Source: DATIJJ01 sp964612855
GTDB taxonomy: Bacteria > Pseudomonadota > Gammaproteobacteria > DSM-16500
Direction of reading: 5' to 3'
Assembly: GCA_964612855.1 (NCBI GenBank)
Contig: CAZTDR010000002.1
Coordinates: 12,082-76,081 of the forward strand
Length of the DNA: 64,000 nt
Below the pieces are notes generated by a model, which had not been told where the DNA came from, searched no databases, and saw nothing but the letters and a program-made list of their open reading frames with translations. Positions 1 through 8,439 of the stretch are shown here, in pieces. Position numbers and translations under genes: made by a program. How positions within the stretch are numbered: position 1 is the stretch's first letter; each line of letters starts with the position of its first letter.

Positions 1-25
1 ATGTTTTTATTGAGAAAATGGCTTT

Positions 26-913
26 TTATTTTCCAAGCACCAAGGCCGATACCAATTTGGCAATAATTTTCTCAGTCTTTTGTTCTGAGTCTCGTGAAGG
101 ATCAAATTCAGCAATTTCAAACCCTATTCGCCGAGGATCATTTGCACAAGTGATTAAGGCTTTGCGTAAATCTTCCGCAAAGATACCCTCTGGTTCGGTG
201 ACACCTGTACCGGGTGCGTCGCTGGGATCCATGCTGTCGATATCGATACTAATTCCATAGCCGACGGTATGTGCTGATACCGTTTTGATAGCATCCGCTA
301 ATACTGCGGTCATGCCACGCTGCTTGACTTCATCCATGTAAATTATTTTTACTTTTAGTTTTTGTAGTAGTTCTGCTTCTTTATTTTCATAACTACGAAT
401 ACCAATCAAGCAAACATTTTCGGGTTGTAATTTTGGCACGTCATTGCATAATTGGGTTAAAGAACGCTCGCCATAGCCTAATAAACAAGCCATAGGCATG
501 CCATGTAGGTTTCCACTCTCGGTGGTTTCAGGGGTATGGCTATCCATATGCGCATCAATCCAAATTAATCCTACCTGCCCCTCTGGGCGCTTTGCATGTG
601 CGACCCCACTCCATGTACCAATTGCCGATGTGTGATCGCCACCCAAGACAAGAAAAGGTTCTTTTTTTGCTGTCAAAGCAGCAGTTGAGTCTGCGAGTTG
701 CTGACACATTTTGGTTACTTGCGACAAGATAGAAGAATAAGATGATTCAGGTTGAATCATTTTTTCCCATGCTAAGGGGATGCCTTGTTGGTTTAGCGCT
801 AAAAAATAAGATGAATGTTGCAATTTAAGCGGGCCTTCTCCACTTCCTGCTTGGTCCGCGCCTGCGATGCCTGAGGCATATCCGACTAAATGAAGTGAGT
901 TATAGTTTGGCAC
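26..913 (-). CDS. rocF: Arginase (ureohydrolase family)
   Basis: Hydrolyses L-arginine to ornithine and urea with a binuclear manganese centre in the cytoplasm. The 295-residue protein shows all three ureohydrolase metal motifs in order: GGDHT at residues 91-95, DAHMDSH at 120-126 followed by SGNLHGMP at 133-140, and SIDIDSMDP around 222-230. The NxHGMP form after the second motif is arginase-like rather than agmatinase-like. The start is GTG, preceded by a good Shine-Dalgarno (AGAGGAG, about 5 nt away). It is divergent from the DAHP synthase gene with only about 60 bp between them, so the two promoters lie back to back. Formimidoylglutamase is a less likely alternative. Confidence 0.87.
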   Translation of the reverse strand: MPNYNSLHLVGYASGIAGADQAGSGEGPLKLQHSSYFLALNQQGIPLAWEKMIQPESSYSSILSQVTKMCQQLADSTAALTAKKEPFLVLGGDHTSAIGTWSGVAHAKRPEGQVGLIWIDAHMDSHTPETTESGNLHGMPMACLLGYGERSLTQLCNDVPKLQPENVCLIGIRSYENKEAELLQKLKVKIIYMDEVKQRGMTAVLADAIKTVSAHTVGYGISIDIDSMDPSDAPGTGVTEPEGIFAEDLRKALITCANDPRRIGFEIAEFDPSRDSEQKTEKIIAKLVSALVLGK

Positions 914-972
914 ACAAGCTCCTCTTTAATATAATTCGTCATTGATTCTTTATTTAGTTGACTCATAAAATT

Positions 973-2028
973 ATGCTAGAAGACGAGATATCACTCAAGC
1001 TCAAACATACTCCTTTAATGAGCCCTTTTTTGTTGCTTACAAAGTTTAGTGTTTCTCCTGCTTTACAAAAAAGAATAGCCAGTTTTAGAGAGATTGCCCG
1101 TAAGATCATCCATGGTCAAGATCAGCGTCTTTTAGTGATTACCGGTCCCTGTTCGATTCATGATACTCAAGGGGCTTATGAGTTTGCAAAACGATTAAGC
1201 TCTGCTTGTGAACAATTTAACCAAGAACTTTTTATCATTATGCGTGTTTACTTTGAAAAGCCGCGTACGACACTAGGATGGAAAGGTTTGATTAATGATC
1301 CTCACTTGAATGGTTCTGCTGATATCAACCATGGCCTGACATTAGCGCGTCAATTTTTGTTAGATTTAGCAGAATTAGGTGTCCCTGCAGCAACTGAATT
1401 TTTAGATCCGATTGTACCGCAGTATTTAAGTGATTTAATTTCGTGGAATGCGGTCGGTGCACGAACAACAGAAAGCCAATTGCATCGCGCAATTGCATCG
1501 AATTTACCAACTCCCGTGGGTTTTAAAAATACGACAGATGGCAATATACAAATTGCTGTGGATGCGGCTTTAACCACACGACATGCACATCATTATTTAA
1601 GTATCGATAATAGGGGAAGCCCGGTGATTGTGAATACGACGGGGAATTCGTCTTGTCATATTATTTTACGTGGGGCACAGGATCAACCTAACTATTCGAT
1701 TCACTCCATTCATCAGGCAACACAAATGCTCACTCAAGCGGGTTTGATGCCTCACGTTATGATTGATTGTAGTCATGGCAATAGCAGGAAAAACCAGCAA
1801 AATCAAATTAAAGTGGCGCGTTATATTGCAGAACAAATTCGAACCGGTTCTAAGCAAATTTTTGGAGTGATGTTAGAAAGTAATTTAATTGCGGGTAATC
1901 AAAAATTAGAAAAAGATAAAAATTTGAATTATGGGCAGAGCATTACGGATGAGTGTATTTCTTGGGAAGATACCTGGAGATTGTTGGAAGAATTGGCTGA
2001 AGCAAAACGGAGTTTACTCTTTTCTTAG
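973..2028 (+). CDS. aroG: 3-deoxy-D-arabino-heptulosonate 7-phosphate synthase, class I
   Basis: Condenses phosphoenolpyruvate and erythrose 4-phosphate, the first step of the shikimate pathway. With the ATG at 973 the protein has 351 residues, and the four metal ligands (C60 in GPCSIHD, H268, E302 in MLES, D326 in SITDE) fall at nearly the positions known for E. coli AroG (61, 268, 302, 326). This is why I prefer this start to the TTG at 958. Other family motifs seen are RVYFEKPRTTLGWKG, GARTTESQ and YGQSITDECISWEDT. Which of the E. coli isozymes (AroF, AroG, AroH) it resembles in feedback control cannot be told by eye. No strong ribosome binding site is visible for either start. Confidence 0.88.
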   Translation: MLEDEISLKLKHTPLMSPFLLLTKFSVSPALQKRIASFREIARKIIHGQDQRLLVITGPCSIHDTQGAYEFAKRLSSACEQFNQELFIIMRVYFEKPRTTLGWKGLINDPHLNGSADINHGLTLARQFLLDLAELGVPAATEFLDPIVPQYLSDLISWNAVGARTTESQLHRAIASNLPTPVGFKNTTDGNIQIAVDAALTTRHAHHYLSIDNRGSPVIVNTTGNSSCHIILRGAQDQPNYSIHSIHQATQMLTQAGLMPHVMIDCSHGNSRKNQQNQIKVARYIAEQIRTGSKQIFGVMLESNLIAGNQKLEKDKNLNYGQSITDECISWEDTWRLLEELAEAKRSLLFS

Positions 2029-2045
2029 GATGAAGAGAGTAAACT
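2010..2045. terminator. Hairpin spanning the aroG stop codon
   Basis: An 11-bp perfect inverted repeat (GAGTTTACTCT at 2010-2020, AGAGTAAACTC at 2035-2045) encloses the aroG stop codon. It lies between two converging genes, so it could end transcription in both directions. There is no clear T-run after it, so intrinsic termination is only a guess. Confidence 0.35.
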
Positions 2046-2051
2046 CATGCT

Positions 2052-2417
2052 CTAATTAATTCCCGTCGCACTAAAACTCCCTGTTGCGCGAGCGCCGTTC
2101 AGTGTACAACTCACTGTCGTATCTAACGGAATAATGGCTGCCGTAATCGTATACCCTTTGGGTAAGCCTCCTAACAGAATCAGCGCTACATCCGTACAGT
2201 TTGTAATCGCGTTTCCTTTTGCAGGATTCGCTTTACGCATTGTGTAATTTACCGCATTTGCGGAAGATAATAAGGCTGCAGTGCTATTGACGGCGGCGGT
2301 TTTTGCATCAGTCGAAAGATTTTTGTATTTAGGAATCGCAATGGCTGCGAATAATATTAAGATAACAATCACGATCAGCAGTTCAACCAACGTAAAGCCC
2401 CAGGGTTTTCTTTTCAT
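2052..2417 (-). CDS. Type IV pilin-like protein (prepilin N-terminus)
   Basis: A 121-residue protein with a classical type IV prepilin start: a short basic leader (KRKPWG), then the cleavage point and FTLVELLIVIVIL with the conserved Glu at mature position 5, followed by a hydrophobic alpha-1 helix. Two cysteines in the C-terminal half (in TNCTD and VSCTL) could form the usual pilin disulfide loop. Substrates of this type are processed by the PilD prepilin peptidase and assembled at the inner membrane. It stands alone here with no pilus assembly genes nearby, so it may be a minor or accessory pilin, or a pseudopilin. A ribosome binding site (AAGGAAAG) precedes the ATG. Confidence 0.82.
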   Translation of the reverse strand: MKRKPWGFTLVELLIVIVILILFAAIAIPKYKNLSTDAKTAAVNSTAALLSSANAVNYTMRKANPAKGNAITNCTDVALILLGGLPKGYTITAAIIPLDTTVSCTLNGARATGSFSATGIN

Positions 2418-2470
2418 AGCACACTCTTTCCTTGTATTATTTCACTATTCCTCTGATGAGAGCTTAACAC

Positions 2471-3895
2471 ATGGACAGTCAACGCAATATTGCTTTTGTG
2501 AATCAATTATGGGATGAGTCGATTGTCCCTACTTTGATGGATTATATCCAGATTCCTAATAAATCTCCGCTTTTTGATCCCGATTGGCAGCAAAATGGTT
2601 ATATGAATCAAGCTGTCCATGTCATTACCGCATGGTGTCGTCAACAATCAATTGAGAATATGCAGCTTGAAATCATTCAGCAACCCGGGCGTACCCCGAT
2701 TATTTTGATAGAAATACCCGGCAGCACGGATGACTGTGTGTTGCTATATGGGCATCTAGATAAGCAACCTGAAATGACGGGCTGGGATGCGGATTTAGGA
2801 CCTTGGAAACCTGTATTAAAAGGCGATAAATTATATGGTCGAGGGAGTGCGGATGATGGTTACTCTGCGTTTGCATCGCTTGCTGCTATCAAATCATTAC
2901 GCGAGCAAAATTTGCCACATGCGCGCTGTATTATTTTAATTGAAGCTTGTGAAGAGAGTGGCAGCTATGACTTGCCCTATTACATCGAAACATTAAAAGA
3001 CCGAATTGGAAAACCCAGCCTTATTATATGCTTGGATTCCGGTTGCGGTAATTACGAGCAACTCTGGATGACAACCTCGCTGCGCGGTTTAGTGTCAGGG
3101 AATTTGCATATTGAAATTTTAAAACAAGGGATACACTCAGGTGTCGGAAGTGGAATTGTTCCATCTTGTTTTTTAATTTTGCGCCAACTTTTAGATCGTA
3201 TTGAAGATGAATCGAATGGGGAAATTCGGTTGGCCGATTTATTTGTCGACATTCCAGCAGAACGAATACAGCAAGCTGGATTGACGGCAGAAGTATTGGG
3301 AAAACACTTGTACGATGATTGTCCTTTTGTGGAAAATGCCGAGCCGATTACAAAAGATATCACTGAGTTATTATTAAATCGGACCTGGCGCCCTGCTCTA
3401 TCTATTATTGGTGCGGCGGGATTACCCTCACTCGTCAATGCCGGTAATGTGATACTGCCCAGTCTTTCTATCGCCTTATCCATGCGGCTCCCGCCTACGT
3501 GTGATTCAGAAAAAGCCATGCAAGTATTAAAAACAACGTTGGAAAGAAATCCACCTTATCAAGCGCGCGTCACTTTTGAGACAAGTAAGACAGCGCCGGG
3601 ATGGAACGCTCCTACCGAAGCACTTTGGTTAAAAAAGGCCACAAATCAGGCATCAGAGCATTATTTCGGCAAAGAAGCCGTATACATGGGTGAAGGCGGG
3701 ACGATTCCCTTCATGGGCATGCTCGGGAAGCGCTTTCCAGAAGCCCAATTTGTTATCACGGGCGTCTTAGGCCCGCATGCTAATGCCCATGGGCCCAATG
3801 AATTTTTACATATTCCTACTGGAAAAAAATTAACCTGCTGTATTGCAGAAATTATTTATTCTCAGCATCAGTTTCGCAGTACAATGAAAGAATAG
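2471..3895 (+). CDS. M20 family metallopeptidase
   Basis: A 474-residue di-zinc hydrolase of the M20/ArgE/DapE type. The metal and catalytic residues are in the expected order: H95 and D97 in YGHLDKQPE, D128/D129 in GRGSADDG, the EE pair at 161-162 in EACEESGS, D189 in CLDSG, and the late His at 440 in AHGPNE. The dimerisation domain lies between the two halves of the catalytic domain (roughly 205-320). No signal peptide is present, so it acts in the cytoplasm. The length fits dipeptidases of the DUG2/CPDG2-like M20 group rather than ArgE or DapE, but the substrate cannot be told. It is divergent from the pilin gene. Confidence 0.85.
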   Translation: MDSQRNIAFVNQLWDESIVPTLMDYIQIPNKSPLFDPDWQQNGYMNQAVHVITAWCRQQSIENMQLEIIQQPGRTPIILIEIPGSTDDCVLLYGHLDKQPEMTGWDADLGPWKPVLKGDKLYGRGSADDGYSAFASLAAIKSLREQNLPHARCIILIEACEESGSYDLPYYIETLKDRIGKPSLIICLDSGCGNYEQLWMTTSLRGLVSGNLHIEILKQGIHSGVGSGIVPSCFLILRQLLDRIEDESNGEIRLADLFVDIPAERIQQAGLTAEVLGKHLYDDCPFVENAEPITKDITELLLNRTWRPALSIIGAAGLPSLVNAGNVILPSLSIALSMRLPPTCDSEKAMQVLKTTLERNPPYQARVTFETSKTAPGWNAPTEALWLKKATNQASEHYFGKEAVYMGEGGTIPFMGMLGKRFPEAQFVITGVLGPHANAHGPNEFLHIPTGKKLTCCIAEIIYSQHQFRSTMKE

Positions 3896-3917
3896 GAATA
3901 GGTTCTAAGGAGGAATT

Positions 3918-4364
3918 ATGGATAATCTTACCTGGGTCCTCATCGCTGATTCAAGCAGGGCGCGTATTTTTGCCGCTTACAAAGCAAAATTATTACATAG
4001 CTCGCCGGATGCTCATGACCTTATTCATGTCAGTGAGCATCATCACAGTAAAAGTCGCAAAAAAGATATAGAATTAACCACCGATAAACAAGGCGGGTTT
4101 GGGAAAGGAACTTTTGTGGAAGCAACTGATCCCAAACAACACGAAGCTGAATTATTTTCTCATCAAATAGCACAGCTTTTATTAAGTGCCCGCAATCAAC
4201 ATCGTTACCGCGACATTATTCTCGTCGCACCACCTGCTTTTATGGGCTTACTTAATAAAAATCTTGCGCAAGAAGTGGAGAAGTTGGTGAGTTTACGGAT
4301 TGAAAAAGATTACACGGCAAGCACACCGAAAGAGTTGGTGACGCAGTTGGTTGAGTGGTTGTGA
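3918..4364 (+). CDS. Host-attachment family protein (eRF1-fold, PF10116 type)
   Basis: A 148-residue protein matching the family named 'protein required for attachment to host cells'. It starts with TWVLIADSSRARIF, has the middle LVAPPAFMGLL motif and ends with KDYTASTPKEL, all characteristic of that family. The family is related to the bacterial eRF1-like (baeRF) domains, and its true biochemical role is poorly known. There is no signal peptide or membrane segment, so the attachment name may mislead. A strong Shine-Dalgarno (AAGGAGG) sits just before the ATG, 22 bp after the M20 peptidase gene, so the two are probably co-transcribed. Confidence 0.8.
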   Translation: MDNLTWVLIADSSRARIFAAYKAKLLHSSPDAHDLIHVSEHHHSKSRKKDIELTTDKQGGFGKGTFVEATDPKQHEAELFSHQIAQLLLSARNQHRYRDIILVAPPAFMGLLNKNLAQEVEKLVSLRIEKDYTASTPKELVTQLVEWL

Positions 4365-4399
4365 TCCAGCAAATCCATTTTAAACAGCAATCGCAGCTT

Positions 4400-4435
4400 G
4401 GTGGATTACGGCAAAAAACGCCTAATCCACCCTAC
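4400..4435. repeat. REP-like palindrome, family A, single copy
   Basis: A 36-bp hairpin between two converging genes. It reads GGTGGATTA, core stem, TAATCCACC, then CTAC at the end, so the complementary strand begins with GTAG. The core is the short GGC/GCC version. It may also serve as a terminator between the convergent genes. Confidence 0.85.
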
Positions 4436-4462
4436 TTTTATTGATCCGTTACTTCGCCGCGC

Positions 4463-5332
4463 TCATTTTGATCGATTCACAACCCATACGCCGCACAAAG
4501 CGATCAATCCACCCATTAATGATAATCCACCGGGGACTTCCCCTAACCAGATCCAGCCTATCAAAGTGGCGATAATCGGTGTGAAATAAAGATAATTCAC
4601 GGCTTGCGAAACGGGAATATCTTTTAAACCATAACTCCAAGCCAGATAGCCAAATGTCGATGGGAAAATACCAAGATAAGCAACAGCACTTGTGGCTGGA
4701 ATAGAAGCGGTTTGTATGTTTTTCCATAATTGCGGAGCATAAACCATCAATGACAAAGTAGCTCCCCAGATGACATAAGCAGTCACTTGAATCGCATGAT
4801 ACTTTTTTAAAAAAGGTTTTTGCATGACAGAATAAATACCGCCCGTGAACATCGCAATTAAAACAAAATAACAGCCCACCTGAAATTGAAATTGATGGAT
4901 TTTGCTCAACATAATCAATGCTACACCTGCAATGCTGATTAACATACCGATAATCACATTAAGTGAGATGCTCTCACGCAAAAAAATCACGGCAGTAAAT
5001 ACCGTAATCAACGGTGAAAGACTAATGATAAAACTCGCAATACCAGAAGGTACGGCTAATTCGCCATAATTTAATGTGAGGGTGTAGCACCCTAACCCAA
5101 TCACACCAATTAGCAGTAATAAACATTTATCACGCCAAGGAATTGGAATGCTGTGCGGTTGATTCATATACAAAATCAGCATGCAGACAGAGCCAATTAA
5201 AAAACGAAACAATCCTAATGCGCCCGGTGTGTAGCCCACTAAACCCGCACGAATTCCTGCAAAAGCAGAAGCCCATAAGGTCACTGCGAGCAATAAACTG
5301 AACTTAGTTTTTAAAGTAACGGTCATTTTCAT
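4463..5332 (-). CDS. EamA/DMT superfamily transporter
   Basis: A 289-residue membrane protein with ten predicted transmembrane helices arranged as two five-helix EamA repeats, each near 140 residues. The first opens with LLLAVTLWASAFAGIRAGL and the second with GCYFVLIAMFTGGIYSVMQK. These proteins export small metabolites or amino acids across the inner membrane, but the substrate is unknown. The start overlaps the end of zapE by 29 bp, so the two genes are likely co-transcribed. A second in-frame ATG (third codon) is an equally good start, and no clear ribosome binding site is seen. Confidence 0.87.
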   Translation of the reverse strand: MKMTVTLKTKFSLLLAVTLWASAFAGIRAGLVGYTPGALGLFRFLIGSVCMLILYMNQPHSIPIPWRDKCLLLLIGVIGLGCYTLTLNYGELAVPSGIASFIISLSPLITVFTAVIFLRESISLNVIIGMLISIAGVALIMLSKIHQFQFQVGCYFVLIAMFTGGIYSVMQKPFLKKYHAIQVTAYVIWGATLSLMVYAPQLWKNIQTASIPATSAVAYLGIFPSTFGYLAWSYGLKDIPVSQAVNYLYFTPIIATLIGWIWLGEVPGGLSLMGGLIALCGVWVVNRSK

Positions 5333-6404
5333 AATAATCTGTTGATTGCATTTCTAATAAACGTGAATGGGTTCGCGTGTATTCTAATGTCATATAACCG
5401 CGGCTATAGATTTCACTCACCGGTTCAGCGGCTGAAATCACGAGTCGGACACGCGCATCATAAAATACATCGACCATACTAATGAATAAGCAAATAGTAT
5501 CTTTATCATTCGGTGGAATAATCGGAATGTCACTGATAAATACGGTATGAAATTGTTCAGCAATGGTTAAATAATCATTTTGACTGCGCGGTACTTTACA
5601 AATTTCCGCAAAATCAAACCAAGCAATTTTTTTTGTTTGTTTTTTTATTTTGATAGGTCGTCCTAAAATAATAAGTGGATCTGTAGTCACCCTCTCTTGT
5701 TGTGTCAAGACGTTAAAACTTTTTGCCATTTTTTCGCGAGTTTCATCATTGAGTGGAAAGTAAAATACGCCCGCTGCTTTCAAATGGCGTAATCGATAAT
5801 CTGTTACGGTTGTTATATGCATCACATGCGTATTTTCTTTTAACATATCGATGGCCGGTAAAAATTGCTCACGCTGCAAGCCATTTTTATATAAATCATC
5901 AGGGGCTACATTCGATGTGGTCACTAAGCAAATACCACGCTGAAATAAACCGCGAAACAAACGACCTAATAACATGGCATCAGTAATATCTGAAACAAAA
6001 AATTCATCAAAACATAATAATAAAGTTTGTTCGGCAATGTCTTTGGCGATCCATTGTAAAGGATCTTTTTTGCCTTGGTATTTTTTTAATTCTTGATGAA
6101 CCCGTTGCATAAATTGATGAAAATGCAGGCGCATTTTTTGTGGAAAAGGAATGCAGTGATAAAAACAATCCATCACAAATGTTTTGCCAATGCCCACTCC
6201 TCCCCATAAATAGAGACCTTTGATCATTTTAGGCGTATGGAAAAAGGACAATAATCCTTGGCGATGATGATGTTCGTGAATTAAATCGGTATAAATACGC
6301 TGTAATTGTTTGATGGCAGCCAATTGTTGCGGGTCTTCAAAAATGACGCCTTTATCGCATTGTTCTTGATAATATTCCAAAGGAGTCATGGTATTGGGTT
6401 GCAA
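5304..6404 (-). CDS. zapE: ZapE/AFG1-like AAA ATPase
   Basis: Cytoplasmic P-loop ATPase of the AFG1 family; E. coli ZapE acts on the FtsZ ring during stress and division. The 366-residue protein has Walker A GGVGIGKT at 68-75, Walker B LLCFDEF with D133 and E134, and a sensor-type VTTSNVAP stretch at 161-168. The N-terminal region PLEYYQEQCDKG is also typical. Length agrees with the family (about 370). It overlaps the following EamA gene and is divergent from ychJ. Confidence 0.87.
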   Translation of the reverse strand: MQPNTMTPLEYYQEQCDKGVIFEDPQQLAAIKQLQRIYTDLIHEHHHRQGLLSFFHTPKMIKGLYLWGGVGIGKTFVMDCFYHCIPFPQKMRLHFHQFMQRVHQELKKYQGKKDPLQWIAKDIAEQTLLLCFDEFFVSDITDAMLLGRLFRGLFQRGICLVTTSNVAPDDLYKNGLQREQFLPAIDMLKENTHVMHITTVTDYRLRHLKAAGVFYFPLNDETREKMAKSFNVLTQQERVTTDPLIILGRPIKIKKQTKKIAWFDFAEICKVPRSQNDYLTIAEQFHTVFISDIPIIPPNDKDTICLFISMVDVFYDARVRLVISAAEPVSEIYSRGYMTLEYTRTHSRLLEMQSTDYYENDRYFKN

Positions 6405-6452
6405 TAAAATAGTAATTTTGGCATTTTAGCGAATTCGTTTGGAGAAAGCACG

Positions 6453-6914
6453 ATGAAACTTTGCCCCTGCGGTTCGAGAAAAGAATTTAAAGGGTGTTGT
6501 GAACGCTTTATCAGCGGCCAACAACCGCCTGGCACGCCTGAAGAATTAATGCGTTCCCGTTATACGGCTTACAGCACAGCCAATATGGCTTACATTGCCC
6601 AAACGATGAAAGCCCCGGCGAGTAAAAATTTTGATGCCAACACGGCTGAACAATGGACAAGAAAAGTGAGTTGGCAAGGCTTAACGATTATTCGCTCTAC
6701 GATGGAGCAAAATACCGGGATAGTCGAATTTATTGCGTATTACAGTGAGAATGAACACCCTCAGCAACTTCATGAAGTCAGCCAATTTGAGCGAGTGGAT
6801 GGCAAATGGTATTACATAGATGGTATCACTAGGCAAACTAAAGTGGGTCGTAATGAGTTATGTCCGTGCGGTAGTCAAAAGAAATATAAAAAGTGTTGCG
6901 GTTTATTATCTTAA
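6453..6914 (+). CDS. ychJ: YchJ family SEC-C motif protein
   Basis: A 153-residue protein with a zinc-binding SEC-C motif at both ends: CPCGSRKEFKGCC at residues 4-16 and CPCGSQKKYKKCC near 137-149. Between them is the NTF2-like YchJ domain with the signature LMRSRYTAYSTANMAYI and the WYYIDG segment. It closely follows the E. coli YchJ layout and length (152). The function is unknown; SEC-C motifs in SecA bind zinc and SecB. A GGAG ribosome binding site precedes the ATG. Confidence 0.88.
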   Translation: MKLCPCGSRKEFKGCCERFISGQQPPGTPEELMRSRYTAYSTANMAYIAQTMKAPASKNFDANTAEQWTRKVSWQGLTIIRSTMEQNTGIVEFIAYYSENEHPQQLHEVSQFERVDGKWYYIDGITRQTKVGRNELCPCGSQKKYKKCCGLLS

Positions 6915-6925
6915 TCAAAAATTTT

Positions 6926-7026
6926 GTAGGGTGGATTAGACGCGCTTTTTGCGTCGTAATCCACCTTTTGGTGGCTTCTTAGCAGCATCCGTTGTAAGTC
7001 GCAGGTGCGGCACGCCGTGTCCCTAC
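6926..7026. repeat. REP-like palindromes: family A (6926-6965) and family B (7004-7026)
   Basis: Two unrelated hairpins in one gap between converging genes. The first starts GTAGGGTGGATTA and closes with TAATCCACC, with a GACGC/GCGTC core stem. The second has the CGGCACGCCG core and ends CCCTAC, so its complement starts GTAGGG. Either could act as a terminator for ychJ or for the converging small secreted gene. Confidence 0.82.
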
Positions 7027-7047
7027 CATGTCGCGTGACAGAGTAGT

Positions 7048-7335
7048 TTAATAATCATCCCCAGTTGCTGTATCTGCTGAACCTTCGTCAGAGGGAGAGG
7101 AAGTGCCGCTCATATTATTGTTGGGGGTGCCGCTCATATTACTATTGGGCGTGCCGCTCATGTTGGATGTGTCGCTCATTGCTCCATTGCCACTCATGCT
7201 GTTGGTACCGTTGTCAGCTAACTGAGTTGGTCCATCTATACTGCCAATGTTTTCACTCTCGGAGGGAGCTGCGTAACTGGTTGAAGCTGTAACTAAACCT
7301 AAAACCGCTATCATGGCCAGCATTTTAATTTTCAT
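7048..7335 (-). CDS. Small secreted protein with NMSGTPN repeats
   Basis: A 95-residue protein I do not recognise. It begins with a clear signal peptide (MKIKMLAMIAVLGLVTASTSYA, cleavage after AYA). The mature part is Ser/Asn/Gly-rich and acidic, with about four tandem short units around NMSGTPNS, NMSGTPNN and NMSGTSS, and an acidic tail (DEGSADTATGDDY). It has no cysteines and no recognisable fold, so it is probably disordered and exported to the periplasm or beyond. A good ribosome binding site (TAGGAGA) supports expression. Confidence 0.62.
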   Translation of the reverse strand: MKIKMLAMIAVLGLVTASTSYAAPSESENIGSIDGPTQLADNGTNSMSGNGAMSDTSNMSGTPNSNMSGTPNNNMSGTSSPSDEGSADTATGDDY

Positions 7336-7398
7336 GGAGATCTCCTAAGAAAGTATCTAAAATTTCGATCATATAATCTAATACTAAAAAACAGTTTA

Positions 7399-7407
7399 TG
7401 CTATCAT
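7399..7407 (+). promoter_or_regulatory. Extended -10 promoter of pfkA
   Basis: TG at 7399-7400, one base, then TATCAT at 7402-7407 forms an extended -10 element 30 bp upstream of the pfkA start. There is no good -35, as is usual for extended -10 promoters. Confidence 0.42.
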
Positions 7408-7437
7408 TTTTTAACAATTTAAAAGAGAAAAGCGATC

Positions 7438-8406
7438 ATGAAAAAAATTGTAGTTCTCACCTCCGGCGGTGATGCGCCAGGCATGAATGCAGCTATTCGG
7501 GCAGTAGTCAGAACAGGTGTATATTATGGTTTAAACGTTTATGGCAGCAAACTCGGATACCAAGGATTGGTCGATCAAAAATTGACTGCATTAGAACCGG
7601 ATAGTGTTGCAAACTGTATTCAACATGGCGGTACGATTTTAAAAGCAGAACGCTGTATGGCTTTTTATGAAAAATCGGTGCGTGATGAGTGCCGTGCTTT
7701 TCTAAAATCAGAAAATATCGATGGTTTAATTGTGATTGGTGGAAATGGCACCTTCCGGGGCGCCGCATTACTCGCTGAAGAAGGCGGCCCACTCGTCATT
7801 GGCATTCCTGGCACGATTGATAATGATATTCCCAATACTGACTATACCGTTGGTTTTGATACGGCGCGCAATACAGCTTTACAAGCAATTGATAAAATTC
7901 GCGATACGGCTTCCAGTCATAATCGAAATTTTTTAGTGGAAGTGATGGGACGCAAATCAGGCTTTCTGGCAGTGGACGTCGGTATAGCCGGTGGCGCAGA
8001 GGTCATTATTACGCCTGAGTTTGATCTTTCTGCCGAACGCATTGTGCAAAAACTTACTGCAAATAAACGTCCTAAACAAAGTTCTATTATTGTCGTTGCT
8101 GAAGCGGATCAGCCTGGTAGAAGTTTAAAAATAGCCGAACAACTCGAGGAATTAACCCAGGTTCCTTTTCGTGTTTGTATTTTAGGTCACACACAACGCG
8201 GAGGTTCTCCCACGATCACCGATCGCTTATTGGCTTCAGAAATGGGTTATTTAGCCGTGAAAAGTTTAATAGAAGGCGAATCTCGTAAAATGACGGCTGT
8301 GCAGCAAGGTAAAGTTAGACTCGCCTTGTTACCTTCAAATGAGAATTCGACTCGTTTGTTTACCGATAAAAAATTATTAGAATTGAATGAAGTATTATGT
8401 ATTTGA
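7438..8406 (+). CDS. pfkA: ATP-dependent 6-phosphofructokinase
   Basis: Phosphorylates fructose 6-phosphate to fructose 1,6-bisphosphate in glycolysis. The 322-residue protein has the size of bacterial PfkA (about 320). It shows GGDAPGMN at 10-17, IGGNGTFRGA at 100-109, the catalytic PGTIDND at 124-130 and MGR at 170-172. Gly at position 104 and Gly in PGTIDND are the residues that mark ATP rather than pyrophosphate use. The usual Asp of the GGDGS motif is Asn here. It appears monocistronic and converges on hemF. Confidence 0.92.
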   Translation: MKKIVVLTSGGDAPGMNAAIRAVVRTGVYYGLNVYGSKLGYQGLVDQKLTALEPDSVANCIQHGGTILKAERCMAFYEKSVRDECRAFLKSENIDGLIVIGGNGTFRGAALLAEEGGPLVIGIPGTIDNDIPNTDYTVGFDTARNTALQAIDKIRDTASSHNRNFLVEVMGRKSGFLAVDVGIAGGAEVIITPEFDLSAERIVQKLTANKRPKQSSIIVVAEADQPGRSLKIAEQLEELTQVPFRVCILGHTQRGGSPTITDRLLASEMGYLAVKSLIEGESRKMTAVQQGKVRLALLPSNENSTRLFTDKKLLELNEVLCI

Positions 8407-8439
8407 GGGGCAATGGTCCTTACCTTCGAGAATGACGTT

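Noticed and set aside
3052..3519. 155-codon minus-strand frame inside the M20 peptidase gene
   Set aside because: Antisense shadow of a gene whose metal-site motifs are complete.
7065..7292. Cysteine- and tyrosine-rich frame opposite the small secreted gene
   Set aside because: It is the complement of the NMSGTPN repeat region; its odd composition follows from that. It has no ribosome binding site, and the minus-strand gene has a signal peptide.
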